From the NCBI RefSeq assembly GCF_021044685.1, contig NZ_CP088014.1, forward strand, positions 4,512,001-4,576,000: a DNA stretch of 64,000 bases, read 5' to 3'. Shown piece after piece: positions 7,830-16,482 of the stretch. The stretch is from Bradyrhizobium daqingense. GTDB taxonomy: Bacteria; Pseudomonadota; Alphaproteobacteria; Rhizobiales; Xanthobacteraceae. How positions within the stretch are numbered: position 1 is the first letter of the stretch; every line of letters begins with the position of its first letter. The notes beneath the pieces were generated by a model. The model did no database searches and was not told the origin of the DNA. It saw only the letters and a list, made by a program, of their open reading frames with translations. Made by a program: the position numbers and the translations under genes.

Positions 7830-10800
7830 CTAATCCGCGGACGATCGCACGCGCGCGATCGTCTCGCGCACGCCGGTCCAGGCCGGCTTGTCGGGGGCGA
7901 ACTGCCGGCGCAGGAACGCGACGAGCTCCTCGACCTGCGCGTCGCTCATGCTGCTTCTGAAGGCGGGCATGTAGCCGAGATCGCTCGACACCGGCTCGGC
8001 GATCCCGTGCAGGATCACCTGCACGAGATTGTCCGACGTGGCGCTGTGCAGATTGCTGTTGAGCGCAAGCGAAGGCCTGGTGCCGAACAGCGGCAGGCCG
8101 CCGACCTCATGGCAGACGGCGCAGGCGCCCTGATAGAGCCGTGCGCCGGTGGACGAAGCAACGGTGACTTGCGTTGTGCTCTCGAGTTTTGCGGCGAGTG
8201 TATCCTGCGCTTGCCGGTCGGAGCCAGCGTCGTTGAACGAGTTGAGGTAGACCGCCATCGCGCGGATGTCCTCGTCGGGCAGGGCTTTGAGATCTCTTAC
8301 GATCGGCGCCATGGGACCGGCCGCAACGCCGTGATAGCGCGAATGGCCGGTGCGCAAATAAGCGAAGAGTTCGTCCTCGCTCCACGGGATGGGGGCGCGT
8401 GAGAGCGACGTCAGCGCGGGCGCTTCCCAGCCCTCGGCGAAGCCGCCGGCGAGATAGGCCTCGCGCTGCTCGGCGCCAAACGCATTGCGCGGAGAATGGC
8501 AGCCGCTGCAATGGCCGAGCCCCTCGACGAGATAGGCGCCGCGATTCCATTGCTCGGACTTCGCGGGATCCGGCTTGAAGTCCTTGGTCTGGTGAAATAG
8601 CGCATTCCAGCCGGCGAGCAGCGGGCGCAGATTGAACGGAAACGCGAGCTCATTCGCCGGTGTGGTCGCGCGCACCGCAGGCTGCGCCATGAGATAAGCA
8701 TACAGCGCCTGCATGTCGGCATCGCTGGTCTTCGCAAAGTGCGTGTAGGGGAAGGCGGGATAGAGCTGCCGTCCGTCGCGATGCAGCCCGTCGCGCATCG
8801 CGCGCTCGAACGCGGGATAGGACCAAGCGCCGATGCCGGTCTCGACGTCAGGTGTGATGTTGGTCGCATAGATCGTGCCGAACGGCGTCTGCAGCGCACG
8901 GCCGCCGGCATTGAGCGCACCGCCGAGGCTGGTGTGGCACTCCGCGCAATTGCCGAGTGCGGCGAGCTGCGCTCCGCGGGCAATGGTCGCGGCGGAGTAA
9001 ACCGAGGCATCGGGACGAGCGATCGGCGCGATGGACCGGCCGGGCAGGAGGGCAGCAGCGATTCCGATCGCGGCGGTGCAGACGGCTACAATGGCCGCGA
9101 CGATGCCGGCGCGTTTGGCGAAGGGATTTTCCCAGATGCGGGATGGTTGCGGGGCAGGAGCGGGCAGCGCCTGCGGCGTCGCCACGGCCTCGCCGTGCAG
9201 CCCTTTCAGAATCCGCTCGGGCGTGAACGGTGGCTCGCGAAAGCGCACGCCGGTGGCATCGAAGATGGCATTCGCAATTGCCGCCGCACTCGGCACCGAG
9301 GCGGATTCGCCGACGCCGAGAGGCGGCTGATCCTGACGCGGCAGCATCAGCACGTCGATCTTGGGCACGTCGGGGAAGGGGATGATCGGATAGGCGCCCC
9401 ATTCGCGCGCCGCGACCGCGCCGCGCTCGAACGAGACTTCTTCCATCAACGCGCGGCTGGTGGACTGGATGACATTGCCGTGGATCTGATGGCGCACGCC
9501 GTCCGGATTGATCATCAGGCCGGAGTCCTGTCCAGCAACGACACGCGTGACGCTGACATCGCCGGTCGATTTGTTCACGGCGACATCGGCGATCCAGGCC
9601 GACCATGCGGCGCCATAGCCGGGGAACTTGCTATGGACGTAGAGCGCATAGGCAAAGCCGCGGCCGTGCACAGTGTCGCCGTCCTTCTCCTCCCGCACGG
9701 GGCGCGGCGTCCAGCCTGCGCGCTCGGCGACGGCGTTGACGAGATCAATCGCGCGCTGGTCCCTGAGGTAGCGCAGACGGTATTCGATGGGATCGACGCC
9801 GGCTTCGCTCGCGGCCTCGTCGATATAGGATTCATGCGCAAAAGTGTTCGGCAGTGCCGAGACGCCGCGAAACCAGGATGCGCGCACGATCGGCGGCATG
9901 TCGTGGGCGATGACGCGCATGTTGTCGTAGTCGTAGGGCGGGATCGCGGTACGGTCGCCCATCTGGAGCACGGCGGGGTCGGGCGCGATCCGTCCGGTCA
10001 GCAGCAGCGCCAGCGTCGGCGCGCCGTTCGAGGGATAGCGCGTGGCGAGATCGTAACCGGCGATGCCGCCGTTAGCGTCGAGCCCGCCATTGACGTCGAT
10101 GAGCTGTGCGGTGCCCTTGGGCTCCCAGGCGTGCTCCTGCTCGCGCGTCAGTTGCACGCGCACGGGCCGGCCGACGGCCCGCGACAGCAACAGGGCATCA
10201 GCAGTGACGTCGTCGGCGCAGTTGCGGCCGTAGCAGCCGGCAGCCTCGAGGCGGATGACCTCGATCTCGCTCTCGGGACGCTCGACCAGCAGCGCAAGGT
10301 CGGCGCGCAAAACGTGCGGGTTCTGCGTGCCCGACCAGACGCGGATATTGCCGTCCTGGAAGTCGGCGACCGCGCAGGAGGGGCCGATCGAGGCGTGCAT
10401 CTGATACGGCCAGACGTAGGTGCGCTGCATCGGCTTGGCCGCGGCGGCAATGGCCGCATCGACATCGCCCTTGTCGATCAGCGTGCGCGGGGTCGATGGA
10501 TTGGCGCGTAGTGCAGTCTCGATATCGGCAAGGTCGGCGAGAGAGGGCGTCGGCTTCCAGCTCACCGCGAGCTGTTCCGCCGCGCGGATCGCATCCTCCT
10601 CCCGCTCGGCGACCACGCCGACGAAATCGCCGATCCGGACCACAGCCTTGATGCCGGGAATGTCGCGCACAGAGGATTCGTCGACGGCGATCAGGCTGGT
10701 GCCGACGAACGGACCGGCATCGACGCCGGCATAGGGCGGCCGCACCACGCGACCGTGCAGCATGCCGGGGATGCGGACATCGTGCACGAAGGTGAGCTCG

Positions 10801-11357
10801 CCCGTGGCTTTGGCGGGCAGGTCGACGCGCGGCATCGACTGGCCGACGATGGTGTAGTCACCGACGGATTTCACCGCGACATCGTCGGCGAGCTCGAGGC
10901 GAATGGTTTCGTCGCCGATCAGCTCGCCATAGTTGACGCTGCGGTTGTCGTGCCCGCGCACGAGACCGTCCTCGATCCTGAGGTCGGTCTCCGGCAGCTC
11001 CAGCCGTTCAGCTGCGCGCGCGATCAGAAACTGCCGGGCCTGAGCGGCGGCCTTGCGCAGGGGAACGGCGGTGATCTGGATGGTTTCGCTCGCGATGGTC
11101 GCGCCCTGGTTCGGCACCAAGGCGGTATCGCCGAGCACGATGACGACGCGGGCAAAGGACACGTCCAGCTCTTCGGCGACGATCTGGCCGAGCGCGGTGC
11201 GGATGCCGGTGCCGAGATCGACATGGCCGTTATAGGCGGTGACCGACCCATCCGCGGTGATGCGGATGAAGGTCTCGGATGTAACCTCGTCCACGGTGCG
11301 GACGACGACGAGCGAACCGGATGGCCGCTCAGCTCCATTCGGGGTCAGGAAGGCCAT
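7830..11357 (-). CDS. nicB: Nicotinate dehydrogenase-type molybdopterin subunit fused to cytochrome c (NicB-like)
   Basis: A 1175-residue fusion. Residues 1 to about 740 are a xanthine-oxidase-family molybdopterin-binding subunit, recognisable from GHVDLGTGIRTALGQIVAEEL, VRVQLTREQEH and PLGVGESASVPSAAAIANA. A hydrophobic helix at about 745-767 follows. The C-terminal third holds three haem c sites, CAECH at 804, CSGCH at 950 and CAVCH at 1079. This layout and length match the NicB subunit of aerobic nicotinate dehydrogenase (about 1190 aa with three haem motifs in Pseudomonas putida), which hydroxylates nicotinate to 6-hydroxynicotinate and passes electrons to the respiratory chain. The start overlaps the stop of the Fe-S subunit by one base (TGATG). 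Isoquinoline 1-oxidoreductase is the main alternative, but the nearby reductase and enamidase favour nicotinate. Confidence 0.86.
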   Translation of the reverse strand: MAFLTPNGAERPSGSLVVVRTVDEVTSETFIRITADGSVTAYNGHVDLGTGIRTALGQIVAEELDVSFARVVIVLGDTALVPNQGATIASETIQITAVPLRKAAAQARQFLIARAAERLELPETDLRIEDGLVRGHDNRSVNYGELIGDETIRLELADDVAVKSVGDYTIVGQSMPRVDLPAKATGELTFVHDVRIPGMLHGRVVRPPYAGVDAGPFVGTSLIAVDESSVRDIPGIKAVVRIGDFVGVVAEREEDAIRAAEQLAVSWKPTPSLADLADIETALRANPSTPRTLIDKGDVDAAIAAAAKPMQRTYVWPYQMHASIGPSCAVADFQDGNIRVWSGTQNPHVLRADLALLVERPESEIEVIRLEAAGCYGRNCADDVTADALLLSRAVGRPVRVQLTREQEHAWEPKGTAQLIDVNGGLDANGGIAGYDLATRYPSNGAPTLALLLTGRIAPDPAVLQMGDRTAIPPYDYDNMRVIAHDMPPIVRASWFRGVSALPNTFAHESYIDEAASEAGVDPIEYRLRYLRDQRAIDLVNAVAERAGWTPRPVREEKDGDTVHGRGFAYALYVHSKFPGYGAAWSAWIADVAVNKSTGDVSVTRVVAGQDSGLMINPDGVRHQIHGNVIQSTSRALMEEVSFERGAVAAREWGAYPIIPFPDVPKIDVLMLPRQDQPPLGVGESASVPSAAAIANAIFDATGVRFREPPFTPERILKGLHGEAVATPQALPAPAPQPSRIWENPFAKRAGIVAAIVAVCTAAIGIAAALLPGRSIAPIARPDASVYSAATIARGAQLAALGNCAECHTSLGGALNAGGRALQTPFGTIYATNITPDVETGIGAWSYPAFERAMRDGLHRDGRQLYPAFPYTHFAKTSDADMQALYAYLMAQPAVRATTPANELAFPFNLRPLLAGWNALFHQTKDFKPDPAKSEQWNRGAYLVEGLGHCSGCHSPRNAFGAEQREAYLAGGFAEGWEAPALTSLSRAPIPWSEDELFAYLRTGHSRYHGVAAGPMAPIVRDLKALPDEDIRAMAVYLNSFNDAGSDRQAQDTLAAKLESTTQVTVASSTGARLYQGACAVCHEVGGLPLFGTRPSLALNSNLHSATSDNLVQVILHGIAEPVSSDLGYMPAFRSSMSDAQVEELVAFLRRQFAPDKPAWTGVRETIARVRSSAD

Positions 11358-11839
11358 CAATCAGCGGCCTCGACGAGCTGGCCGGATGCACGCATCACCG
11401 CGCGCAGGATCTCGACATGCGTGCCGCAGCGGCAGAGATTGTAGCGCAAGGCCGCGAGCGCCTCCTGTTCGGTCGGTCGCGGATTGATCGCGAGCAGCGC
11501 CTTGGTCGTCATGATCATCCCGTTGAGGCAATAGCCGCATTGCGCGGCCTGCTCGTCGATGAAGGCCTGCTGCACCACGTCCGGTCTGTCGCGGCTGCCG
11601 AGGCCTTCGAGCGTCACGATGTCGCGGCCAACGCAGCCACTGATGGGAATCACGCACGAACGTGCCGCAGCGCCGTCGATCAGGACAGTACAGGTGCCGC
11701 ATTCACCTAGGCCGCAACCATATTTCGGGCCGTTGAGCGCAAGGTCGTTACGCAGCACATGGAGCAGCGGCGTCTGCGGCGCCGCATCGACCTCGTAGAC
11801 CGCGCCGTTCACGGTGAGGCGGATCGGTGCGTGCGTCAT
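11357..11839 (-). CDS. nicA: Nicotinate dehydrogenase-type [2Fe-2S] subunit (NicA-like)
   Basis: A 160-residue small subunit of a molybdenum hydroxylase. It shows both [2Fe-2S] clusters: the plant-type ferredoxin set CGLGECGTC...C in the first half and the CGYC...CRC set in the C-terminal helical domain (QCGYCLNGM and NLCRCGTH). It passes electrons from the molybdenum site to the haem-carrying partner encoded directly downstream. ATG at 11839 is chosen because the family start (IRLTVNGAVYEVD) follows at once; a longer frame would run through the operator at 11909-11924. Divergent from the 6-hydroxynicotinate reductase gene. Confidence 0.9.
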   Translation of the reverse strand: MTHAPIRLTVNGAVYEVDAAPQTPLLHVLRNDLALNGPKYGCGLGECGTCTVLIDGAAARSCVIPISGCVGRDIVTLEGLGSRDRPDVVQQAFIDEQAAQCGYCLNGMIMTTKALLAINPRPTEQEALAALRYNLCRCGTHVEILRAVMRASGQLVEAAD

Positions 11840-11908
11840 CTTCGTTCCCAAGCCAGCGGCCAAGTGCCGTAAATCCAAATGCTCGTAAAATTTACGTCGC
11901 GACGATAC

Positions 11909-11924
11909 CGTTTGTACACAAACG
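11909..11924. promoter_or_regulatory. Nicotinate-regulon operator, copy 1
   Basis: CGTTTGT-AC-ACAAACG: two perfect 7-bp arms around a 2-bp centre, 70 bp upstream of the nicA-like start. A second copy lies at 12062-12077, centre to centre 153 bp away, and a third at 21719-21734. Short palindromes of this kind suit MarR or GntR proteins. The MarR gene at 19878 is the local candidate. Confidence 0.65.
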
Positions 11925-12061
11925 TGCAAGCCGTGCATGCCGCACTGCAGCGTGGCTGCCTTGTTTGTGGACAGAGCGGATAGGCAATTGAGGTTTTATG
12001 CGGCAGCCGCATCTTTTGCGCCGCACCGCCGCTTGACAGCACTCGGGACCGCGCGCAACAT

Positions 12062-12077
12062 CGTTCGTATACGAATG
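12062..12077. promoter_or_regulatory. Nicotinate-regulon operator, copy 2
   Basis: CGTTCGTATACGAATG, with a perfect 12-bp core TTCGTATACGAA, about 28 bp before the 6-hydroxynicotinate reductase start. Same 16-bp pattern as the sites at 11909 and 21719. The position close to the start codon fits repression. Confidence 0.65.
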
Positions 12078-12104
12078 ATAACCGCGGTGTCCGCTGGCTC
12101 TGAC

Positions 12105-13562
12105 ATGGTGATGGAAACAACGAGCGCTGTCATCGACAAGATCCGCTGCGATGCCTGTCCGGTGATGTGCTACATCAAGCCGGGCGCAGCGGGCGCCTGC
12201 GACCGCTATGCCAACCACGACGGCAAGCTCGTTCGCGTCGATCCGCACGTGATCCTGGAGCGTACCGTCTCGCATGGCGGCAAGCTCGTCCCGTTCAGCC
12301 GCACCGAAGACTGGGACGGCAAGATCGTCCACGAGCCGTCGACCTTCGTCACCGCGATCGGCGCGGGCACGACCTATCCGGATTACAAGCCCGCGCCGTT
12401 CATCGTCTCTGCGGAGGTCGATGGCGTCGACATGGTGACTGTCGTCACCGAAGGCATCTTCTCCTATTGCGGCATCAAGGTGAAGATCGACACCGACCGT
12501 TATCTCGGCCCGGAGACCGCGACGGTCCGCGCGCAGGGCGAGGCGGTCGGCCACGTCACGACGAGCGAATATGGCTCGCAGATGCTGTCGCTTGGCGGCG
12601 TGCATCATCTCACCGGTGGCTCCAAGAAGGAGGGCCGCGTCACCTGCGATACGTTGATGGACCTCGCCAATTGCAAGGCGGTCGAGCTCACCATCGACGG
12701 CGGCGCGAGCGTGGTGGTGCAGGCCGGCCAGCCGCCGATCGTCAACGGCGTGAAGGAAGAGCGCATGCGCGTCGGCTGCGGCTCGGCGACGATCGGCATG
12801 TTCGCCAAGCAATGGCACGGCAAGGTGGACGAGGTCGTCGTGGTCGACGACCACATCACCGGCGTGCTCAGTGAGCATCAGGCCGGCAAGCTGCTCGACA
12901 TCGCCGATACGGGCATCAAGATGAAGGGGCGGCGTTCGACCCCAGGCCGTTATTTCCAGGTCGCCGATCCCGGCACGGGGTGGGGCGGCACGAACATCTC
13001 CGATCCGCTCGCCATCCTCGGGCCGTTCGATGCCAAGGAGGCAAAGCCGGGTCTGACCATGCTGATGGTCTCAACCACCGGCGAGCATTCGTCCTATTAT
13101 GTGCTCGACGAGGCCTTGAAGCCGGTCGAAACCGAGATGCCCGCCGACCTGAAATTTTCGGTCAAGCGCATTCAGGAGAATTGCGAGCCGGCGCTGTGCA
13201 CGGTGCTGTTCATGGCCGGAGCCGGGGGCTCTCTGCGCGCCGGTGTTACCGACAACCCGGTGCGGCTGACGCGCTCGGTGAAGGACGCGCTGACGCGGGT
13301 CACCAGCGGCGGCGCGCCCGTCTATGTCTGGCCGGGCGGCGGCATCACCTACATGGTCGATGTGACGCAGATGCCGGCCGGCGCCTTCGGCTATGTTCCG
13401 ACGCCGGCGCTGGTCGCGCCCATCGAGTTCACGATGAAACTGACGGATTATGCAGCGCTTGGCGGGCACATGGATTACGTGAAGCCGCTCTCCGAGGTAC
13501 AGGCTGGCGACGATATCCGCCAACTGCCCTGGCAGAACCCCATTCCGGGGCCGCGGGCATGA
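12105..13562 (+). CDS. hnr: 6-hydroxynicotinate reductase
   Basis: A 485-residue protein that I assign to the 6-hydroxynicotinate reductase family, which reduces 6-hydroxynicotinate to 1,4,5,6-tetrahydro-6-oxonicotinate with reduced ferredoxin. An N-terminal [4Fe-4S]-type cysteine set is clear: C15, C18, C22 and C32 (CDACPVMC...GACDRY). The remainder (TYPDYKPAPFIVSAEVDGVDMVTVVTEGIFSYCG onward) is family-specific, with many glycines and the conserved-looking YVWPGGGITYMVDV near the end. Context supports it strongly: nicotinate dehydrogenase genes are divergent and enamidase lies in the same regulon. ATG at 12105 or 12111 are both possible and no strong ribosome-binding site is visible. The stop overlaps the next gene by 4 bp. 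Confidence 0.85.
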   Translation: MVMETTSAVIDKIRCDACPVMCYIKPGAAGACDRYANHDGKLVRVDPHVILERTVSHGGKLVPFSRTEDWDGKIVHEPSTFVTAIGAGTTYPDYKPAPFIVSAEVDGVDMVTVVTEGIFSYCGIKVKIDTDRYLGPETATVRAQGEAVGHVTTSEYGSQMLSLGGVHHLTGGSKKEGRVTCDTLMDLANCKAVELTIDGGASVVVQAGQPPIVNGVKEERMRVGCGSATIGMFAKQWHGKVDEVVVVDDHITGVLSEHQAGKLLDIADTGIKMKGRRSTPGRYFQVADPGTGWGGTNISDPLAILGPFDAKEAKPGLTMLMVSTTGEHSSYYVLDEALKPVETEMPADLKFSVKRIQENCEPALCTVLFMAGAGGSLRAGVTDNPVRLTRSVKDALTRVTSGGAPVYVWPGGGITYMVDVTQMPAGAFGYVPTPALVAPIEFTMKLTDYAALGGHMDYVKPLSEVQAGDDIRQLPWQNPIPGPRA

Positions 13563-14452
13563 CCAGGCTCCCGCAAATCGCATTGCTGTCTGATGGCCGG
13601 CGGCTGCATTTGCAGGATGGTCCGATCGATCTGGTCGTGGAGGCGAGCGGAGCAGCAGGCGAAGTGCATGCGGCCTATGAGGCCGCGGCGCGGCGGTTCA
13701 CCGGTCTCCTCGATGAGCTCTGCGCGGAATTGCCGGAGTTGCGCACGGCCGCCAGCGAGCGGACATCGCTGAAGGGCGTGGTGGCGCGGCGGATGCACGC
13801 TGCAGTCGCGCCTTATGCAAGCGATTGCTTCATCACGCCGATGGCCGCTGTGGCCGGCAGCGTGGCAGAGGAGATTCTCGGTGCGATGCGTGAGGCCGCG
13901 ACGCTCGATCGGGCCTATGTCAACAATGGCGGCGATATCGCTCTCCATCTTGGCAAGGGTAAGCATTTCTCGGTCGGTCTGATGGATCGGCCGGATCGCT
14001 CCGGCGTGATGCGGACGATGCGGGTCGATGCCGATGACCCCGTGCGCGGCGTCGCGACCAGCGGACGCCACGGCCGCAGCTTCTCGCTCGGCATTGCCGA
14101 CGCGGTGACGGTGCTGGCGGCGACGGCGTCGCGGGCAGATGCTGCGGCCACCATCATTGCCAACGCCGTCGATCTGCCGGGACACCAAGCCGTCATCCGC
14201 GCGCCTGCCAATGAACTTCAACCCGACAGCGATCTCGGCACGCGTCTTGTCACCTGCGATGTCGGCGCGTTGTCCCACGACGAGGTCGCGACGGCGCTCG
14301 AATCTGGCGCGGAATGTGCACGGCAATTGTTCGATCGCGGATTGATCGAGGGTGCCGTGCTGCAGCTATGTGGTGATATGCTTGTCATCGGAACTAAGGA
14401 TATAGAAGTGCAACGATCGCGCCCGCTTGTGCTGGAGAACGCGGTTGCCTGA
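13559..14452 (+). CDS. UPF0280 family protein, ApbE-like fold
   Basis: A 297-residue protein of the UPF0280 family, which shares the fold of ApbE flavin transferases. Recognisable parts are FITPMAAVAGSVAEEILGAM (about 99-118), AYVNNGGDIALHL (about 126-138) and GVATSGRHGRSFSLGIADAVTVLA (about 169-192), the family core. The ATG overlaps the stop of the 6-hydroxynicotinate reductase gene (ATGA), implying coupled translation. ApbE attaches FMN covalently to target proteins. Because the anaerobic 6-hydroxynicotinate reductase is reported to hold covalent flavin, a flavin-attachment or maturation role for this protein is a reasonable inference, not shown here. Confidence 0.82.
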   Translation: MTRLPQIALLSDGRRLHLQDGPIDLVVEASGAAGEVHAAYEAAARRFTGLLDELCAELPELRTAASERTSLKGVVARRMHAAVAPYASDCFITPMAAVAGSVAEEILGAMREAATLDRAYVNNGGDIALHLGKGKHFSVGLMDRPDRSGVMRTMRVDADDPVRGVATSGRHGRSFSLGIADAVTVLAATASRADAAATIIANAVDLPGHQAVIRAPANELQPDSDLGTRLVTCDVGALSHDEVATALESGAECARQLFDRGLIEGAVLQLCGDMLVIGTKDIEVQRSRPLVLENAVA

Positions 14453-14467
14453 ACAGGGAAGCGAAAC

Positions 14468-15052
14468 ATGAGCGCGATCATCCGCAAGATCGTCACCGTC
14501 GTCGAAGAGACGCAGATGGAGATGGGGCGTCAGGTCTCGCCGCCGACCCGGCGCGCCGCGGCGATCGCTGTGATCGAGAATCCCTTCGCTGGAAAATATG
14601 TCGAGGACCTGTCGCCGCTGATCGCGATCGGCGAGGAGCTCGGCGAGCTGTTGTCGAAGCGCGCGGTCGCCGCGCTCGGAATCGATGGTGCCAAGGCGCA
14701 AAGCTACGGCAAGGCCGCGGCGGTCGGCGAAAACGGCGAATTGGAACATGCGGCCGCGATCCTGCACCCCAAGATGGGCGCACCGGTGCGCAAGGTCCTG
14801 AGCAAGGGTGCGGCGCTGATCCCCTCGTCGAAGAAGCGCAGCGGTCCGGGCACGACACTCGACATTCCTCTGGGGCACAAGGACGCAGCCTTCGTCCGCA
14901 GTCATTTCGACGGCATGGAGGTGCAGATCAACGACGCGCCGCGCGCCAACGAAATCATGGTCGCGGTTGCCGTCACCGACAGCGGCCGACCGCTCCCGCG
15001 CGTCGGCGGGCTGACGGTTGCGGAGATCAAGGGCGAAGACGGTTTGAGATGA
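14468..15052 (+). CDS. AA_synth (DUF1185) family protein
   Basis: A 194-residue protein of the family usually labelled amino acid synthesis protein, a name with weak functional backing. Visible segments: IRKIVTVVEETQMEMGR near the start, AVIENPFAGKYVEDLSPL (about 33-50), KAAAVGENGELEHAAAILHPKMGAPVR (about 81-107) and the C-terminal AVAVTDSGRPLPRVGGL. No membrane segment or signal. It follows UPF0280 by 15 bp and so belongs to the nicotinate-regulon operon. A catalytic or chaperone role in the reductive nicotinate route is possible, as similar proteins often sit in catabolic operons for cyclic amides. AAGCGAAAC precedes the ATG. Confidence 0.8.
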   Translation: MSAIIRKIVTVVEETQMEMGRQVSPPTRRAAAIAVIENPFAGKYVEDLSPLIAIGEELGELLSKRAVAALGIDGAKAQSYGKAAAVGENGELEHAAAILHPKMGAPVRKVLSKGAALIPSSKKRSGPGTTLDIPLGHKDAAFVRSHFDGMEVQINDAPRANEIMVAVAVTDSGRPLPRVGGLTVAEIKGEDGLR

Positions 15053-15129
15053 CACGATCCGGAGAGCCGGGCACAGGCTCTCCCCGGTCATGCGCAAAAG
15101 ACATTGGACGTTCAAAACTGGAGGTAGGG

Positions 15130-16332
15130 ATGCGAGCAGGAAATATCTTCGTCGGCGCGGCCTTCGCGCTTCTGGCGGGCGGCATGGCTCATTCGGCCCT
15201 GGCGCAGGACATCAAGATCGGCGAGATCAACAGCTATTCGCTGCTGCCGGCCTTCACCGAGCCTTACCGCAAGGGCTGGCAACTCGCGGTCGAGGAGGTC
15301 AACGCGGCCGGCGGCATCAACGGCAAGAAGCTCGTCGTCATCTCTAAGGATGATGGCGGCAAGCCGGCGGACGCGCAGACCGCGGCCAACGAGCTCGTCT
15401 CGAGCGAGGGCGTTGCGATGCTCGCGGGCACGTTCCTGTCGAATATCGGCCTCGCGGTCAGCGACTTCGCCAACCAGAAGAAGGTGTTCTTCCTCGCGGC
15501 CGAGCCGCTGACGGACGCCATCACTTGGTCCAAGGGCAACAAATACACTTTCCGCCTGCGTCCCTCGAATTACATGCAGGCGGCGATGCTGGTGGAAGCC
15601 GCGAGCAAGCTGCCCGCAAAGCGCTGGGCGACGATCGCGCCGAACTACGAATACGGCCAGTCGGCGGTTGCGGTGTTCAAGAAGCTGATGTCGGAGAAGC
15701 GTCCTGATATCCAGTGGGTCGACGAGCAATGGCCGCCGCAGGGCAAGATCGACGCGGGTCCGGTGGTGCAGGCGGTTGCCGCCGCCAATCCGGAAGCGAT
15801 CCTCAACGTCACCTTCGGCGCCGACCTCGTCAAGCTCGTGCGCGAGGGCAATACCCGCGGCCTGTTCAAAGGACGCGAGGTCGTCTCCTTCCTGACCGGC
15901 GAGCCCGAATATCTCGATCCGCTCAAGGACGAGACGCCCGAGGGTTGGATCGTCACCGGCTATCCCTGGTACTCGATCAAGACGCCCGAGCATGACGCGT
16001 TCCTGAAGGCCTATCAGGCCAAGTTCAACGACTATCCGCGCCTGGGCTCGATTGTCGGTTACCAGACCATCAAGTCGGCGGCCGCGATCCTGACCAAGGC
16101 CGGCTCGACCGATCCGGAGAAGCTGATCGCAGCGGCTGAGGGCCTGTCGATGCCGTCGCCCTTCGGCGAGATCACCTTCCGCAAGATCGATCACCAGTCG
16201 ACGCTCGGTGCCTATGTCGGCAAGACCGCGCTGAAGGACGGCAAGGGCGTGATGGTGGACTCCAGCTACAAGAAGGGCGCCGACTATCTGCCCAGCGACG
16301 CCGAAGTCGCGAAGCTGCGCCCGAAGGATTGA
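15130..16332 (+). CDS. ABC transporter substrate-binding protein, branched-chain amino acid type
   Basis: A 400-residue periplasmic type I binding protein (LivK/Peripla_BP_6 type). A signal peptide MRAGNIFVGAAFALLAGGMAHSALAQD is cleaved after ALA at about residue 25. Mature features: KIGEINSYSLLPAFTEPYRKGWQLAVEEVNAAGGI, then the SSEGVAMLAGTFLSN and APNYEYGQSAVAVFKKL stretches typical of the family. ATG at 15130 follows GGAGGTAGGG. With the permease and two ATPase genes behind it, it forms a full importer inside the nicotinate operon, so the ligand is more likely nicotinate or a related pyridine acid than leucine. That assignment is from context only. Confidence 0.88.
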   Translation: MRAGNIFVGAAFALLAGGMAHSALAQDIKIGEINSYSLLPAFTEPYRKGWQLAVEEVNAAGGINGKKLVVISKDDGGKPADAQTAANELVSSEGVAMLAGTFLSNIGLAVSDFANQKKVFFLAAEPLTDAITWSKGNKYTFRLRPSNYMQAAMLVEAASKLPAKRWATIAPNYEYGQSAVAVFKKLMSEKRPDIQWVDEQWPPQGKIDAGPVVQAVAAANPEAILNVTFGADLVKLVREGNTRGLFKGREVVSFLTGEPEYLDPLKDETPEGWIVTGYPWYSIKTPEHDAFLKAYQAKFNDYPRLGSIVGYQTIKSAAAILTKAGSTDPEKLIAAAEGLSMPSPFGEITFRKIDHQSTLGAYVGKTALKDGKGVMVDSSYKKGADYLPSDAEVAKLRPKD

Positions 16333-16350
16333 TGCAAGAGAGACCGGGGC

Positions 16351-16445
16351 CTCTATGGTTCGAGACGCGCGGCGTCGCCGCGCTCCTCACCATGAGGGTC
16401 CCCGACTCATCCTGAGGAGGCGCGAAGCGCCGTCTCGAAGGATGA
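16351..16445. repeat. Palindromic intergenic repeat (GGTTCGAGACG / CGTCTCGAAGGATGA type)
   Basis: A GC-rich imperfect inverted repeat with arms GGTTCGAGACGCGC and GCGCCGTCTCGAAGG, and an inner pair CTCCTCACCATGAGG / CATCCTGAGGAGG. It fills the 150-bp gap between the binding protein and permease genes. Dispersed elements of this look are common in Bradyrhizobium. It may form a hairpin that limits read-through or stabilises the binding-protein mRNA. Confidence 0.7.
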
Positions 16446-16482
16446 TGCCAAGCCCTGAATCTATCCCCAACCCGGACCGCCG

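Noticed and set aside
8739..10511. Plus-strand open frame of 590 codons opposite nicB
   Set aside because: No recognisable motif; the opposite strand encodes haem-binding and molybdopterin motifs in frame.
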